From: G039029935 sp039029935 | Lineage (GTDB): Bacteria; Chloroflexota; Anaerolineae; Caldilineales; Caldilineaceae | Direction of reading: 5' to 3' | Length of the DNA: 23,621 nucleotides | NCBI GenBank assembly: GCA_039029935.1 | Contig: JBCCFC010000026.1 | Coordinates: forward strand, 1 to 23,621 | Made by a program: the position numbers and the translations under genes | Notes under the pieces: generated by a model | Databases searched by the model: none | What the model was told of the DNA's origin: nothing | The model's input: the letters and a program-made list of their open reading frames with translations, nothing else | Shown here: positions 22,500 through 23,621 of the stretch, piece after piece | How positions within the stretch are numbered: the first letter of the stretch is position 1 | Layout of the letters: each line of letters starts with the position of its first letter

Positions 22500-23354
22500 C
22501 TATAGCCCCAATTTATCCGGCGCATCCGAAATAATCGCCGTGACGCCTAAGTCCGCCAGCCGCTTGGCCTCAGCCGCGTCGTTGACAGTCCACGTGTTGA
22601 CTTCACAGCCGTGTTTTTTTGCAAAGGCCATGTATGCTTCGTCCACAACTGTATGATGTGGGTGCAGGGCCTCTGGCTCGATAATCGAACTCATCCATGC
22701 TTTTTGCAAGTAAATAGGCAAAGTACCCCTATGCAATAATCCAAGACGAACTTCGGAATCTTCCCAGCGTGTTTTAATCAATGTAACCGGATTCATGCAG
22801 GAAACAATGACCTGCTCATACAGGCCACGCTCTTGAATCAACTCGACCAATGGCTCCACTTGATTACCACCCAGTGGGTCCATGCTCTTGATTTCTACAT
22901 TGATAGCCAAATCACTGCCTACACTGTGGTTCTGCACTAAGTCTAGCACCTGCACCAACGTTGGCACACCCACACCTTTAAACTTCTTGTCAAACCAAGA
23001 CCCAACATCGATCTGCGCCAACTCTTCGGCTGTATACTCACTGATCTTGCCCAACTTGGCAGGCTCATTTGTGGATTCTTTCTCTGGCTCTTTGGCTGTT
23101 TTAGACCGTCGGGATGTAGTGCTTTTTGATGTCGGCTTTTCCTTCTCATTTGATGGCGTACTTTTTGATGATGTAGCAATCGTGCCAACACGCACCAAAT
23201 CAAAATCATGAATCACCACCAACTGACCATCTTTACTACAATGGACATCTAACTCCAGGCCATCGACCTTCATCCCCAACGCCGCTTCAAATGCAGGCAT
23301 CGTATTTTCCGGTGCAATCGCACTCGCCCCTCTGTGGGCAAATCGTATTGGCAT
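22500..23354 (-). CDS. Glycerophosphodiester phosphodiesterase (GDPD family)
   Basis: 284-aa enzyme hydrolysing glycerophosphodiesters to glycerol-3-phosphate and an alcohol. Seen: HRGASAIAPENTMPAFEAAL (His7, Arg8, Glu16), metal ligands in DGLELDVH (Glu34, Asp36), catalytic His49 in VIHDFDL, then SEYTAEELAQIDVGSWF, NVEIKS and a C-terminal VNTWTVND, all standard for bacterial UgpQ/GlpQ-like GDPD. Odd feature: residues about 58-100 are a low-complexity Lys/Ser/Thr/Glu/Pro insert between His49 and the SEYT block, where family members usually have a short loop. No signal peptide, so it looks cytoplasmic. The ribosome site AAAGGAG is 9 nt before ATG 23354. The region upstream carries repeat copy C. 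Confidence 0.92.
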   Translation of the reverse strand: MPIRFAHRGASAIAPENTMPAFEAALGMKVDGLELDVHCSKDGQLVVIHDFDLVRVGTIATSSKSTPSNEKEKPTSKSTTSRRSKTAKEPEKESTNEPAKLGKISEYTAEELAQIDVGSWFDKKFKGVGVPTLVQVLDLVQNHSVGSDLAINVEIKSMDPLGGNQVEPLVELIQERGLYEQVIVSCMNPVTLIKTRWEDSEVRLGLLHRGTLPIYLQKAWMSSIIEPEALHPHHTVVDEAYMAFAKKHGCEVNTWTVNDAAEAKRLADLGVTAIISDAPDKLGL

Positions 23355-23385
23355 TTTTATAAACTCCTTTATTTTTGATTGAATA

Positions 23386-23451
23386 GGAAAGTAAAACCAA
23401 TATCACAGATTGATTATCTGTGACGCAGGTAGCCAACCTGCGATACTGTCC
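23386..23451 (+). repeat. 67-bp double-hairpin repeat, copy C
   Basis: 66-bp copy in the same orientation as copy A: GGAAAGTA..TACTGTCC ends, palindromes CACAGATTGATTATCTGTG and GCAGGTAGCCAACCTGC. It sits 32 nt upstream of the GDPD start codon, inside its leader or promoter. It is followed by CTTTGCCC, as copy A is followed by CTTTGC. Confidence 0.8.
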
Positions 23452-23621
23452 TTTGCCCATAGAAAAGTTGATGTATGAGCAAGGACTCAACCATGCAGGA
23501 CTGTGATAGTAAGCATATCATAGACACGGAAAAAGTATGCAAACCCAGATGCACCGAAGAGGAAAAGAAATCAGTCCCTTTCCTGATCTTTTGTACAGGA
23601 TACAAACTGGTCTGGCGATCA
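23452..23621. other. Right-end intergenic region, no gene recognised
   Basis: 170 nt with no ORF carrying recognisable motifs and no clear hairpin. It probably holds the upstream region of the GDPD gene or the edge of the next gene outside the window. Confidence 0.4.

Overview
The window looks like a chromosomal stretch of a Chloroflexota-like bacterium of medium GC (inference). The grounds are the mix of a DhaK/DhaL pair, a STAND-TPR-CHAT protein, AAA-ATPase/PD-(D/E)XK proteins, an IS5-type element and short intergenic tandem repeats. No marker gene fixes the lineage. No tRNA, rRNA or CRISPR array is visible.

Left part (1-4420, + strand): a sugar/glycerol-type ABC transporter ATPase is followed by two adjacent foldback elements. 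The first is a 141-bp MITE-like element with perfect 8-bp flanking duplications, inserted exactly at the ABC gene's stop codon. Next come dhaK and dhaL for PTS-type dihydroxyacetone kinase. They are separated by an AT-richer two-gene module, an unknown protein overlapped by a C39/papain-like cysteine peptidase. No dhaM is seen.

Middle (4430-13371): a DUF4265-like gene (-) is preceded by a perfect 15-bp inverted repeat. A hybrid histidine kinase (+) is cut into two in-frame halves by one TAA codon. Then follows a long run of minus-strand genes: a THUMP/UPF0020-type RNA methyltransferase, an NTF2-like protein, a HIT protein, a class C beta-lactamase-like serine hydrolase and a GNAT acetyltransferase, several overlapping or nearly touching, and after repeats an SGNH hydrolase, an O-methyltransferase and a luciferase-like oxidoreductase. 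The gaps hold 8-nt tandem repeats and one copy of a 67-bp double-hairpin repeat.

Right part (13400-22331): a probable defence or conflict island. A large STAND (NB-ARC)-TPR-CHAT protease gene (-) is flanked by two diverged homologues of one AAA-ATPase/PD-(D/E)XK gene. The left copy (-) is split by a 960-bp IS5/IS1031-type element with a TGA target duplication. Removing the element and one TGA restores a 610-codon frame whose P-loop matches the intact right copy (+, 600 aa).

Right end (22332-23621): a hexa/heptanucleotide tandem tract, two more copies of the 67-bp repeat, and a glycerophosphodiester phosphodiesterase with a Lys/Ser/Thr/Glu-rich insert. With the Dha kinase and the ABC ATPase, this last gene hints at glycerol/C3 metabolism, but it is 18 kb from dhaL.
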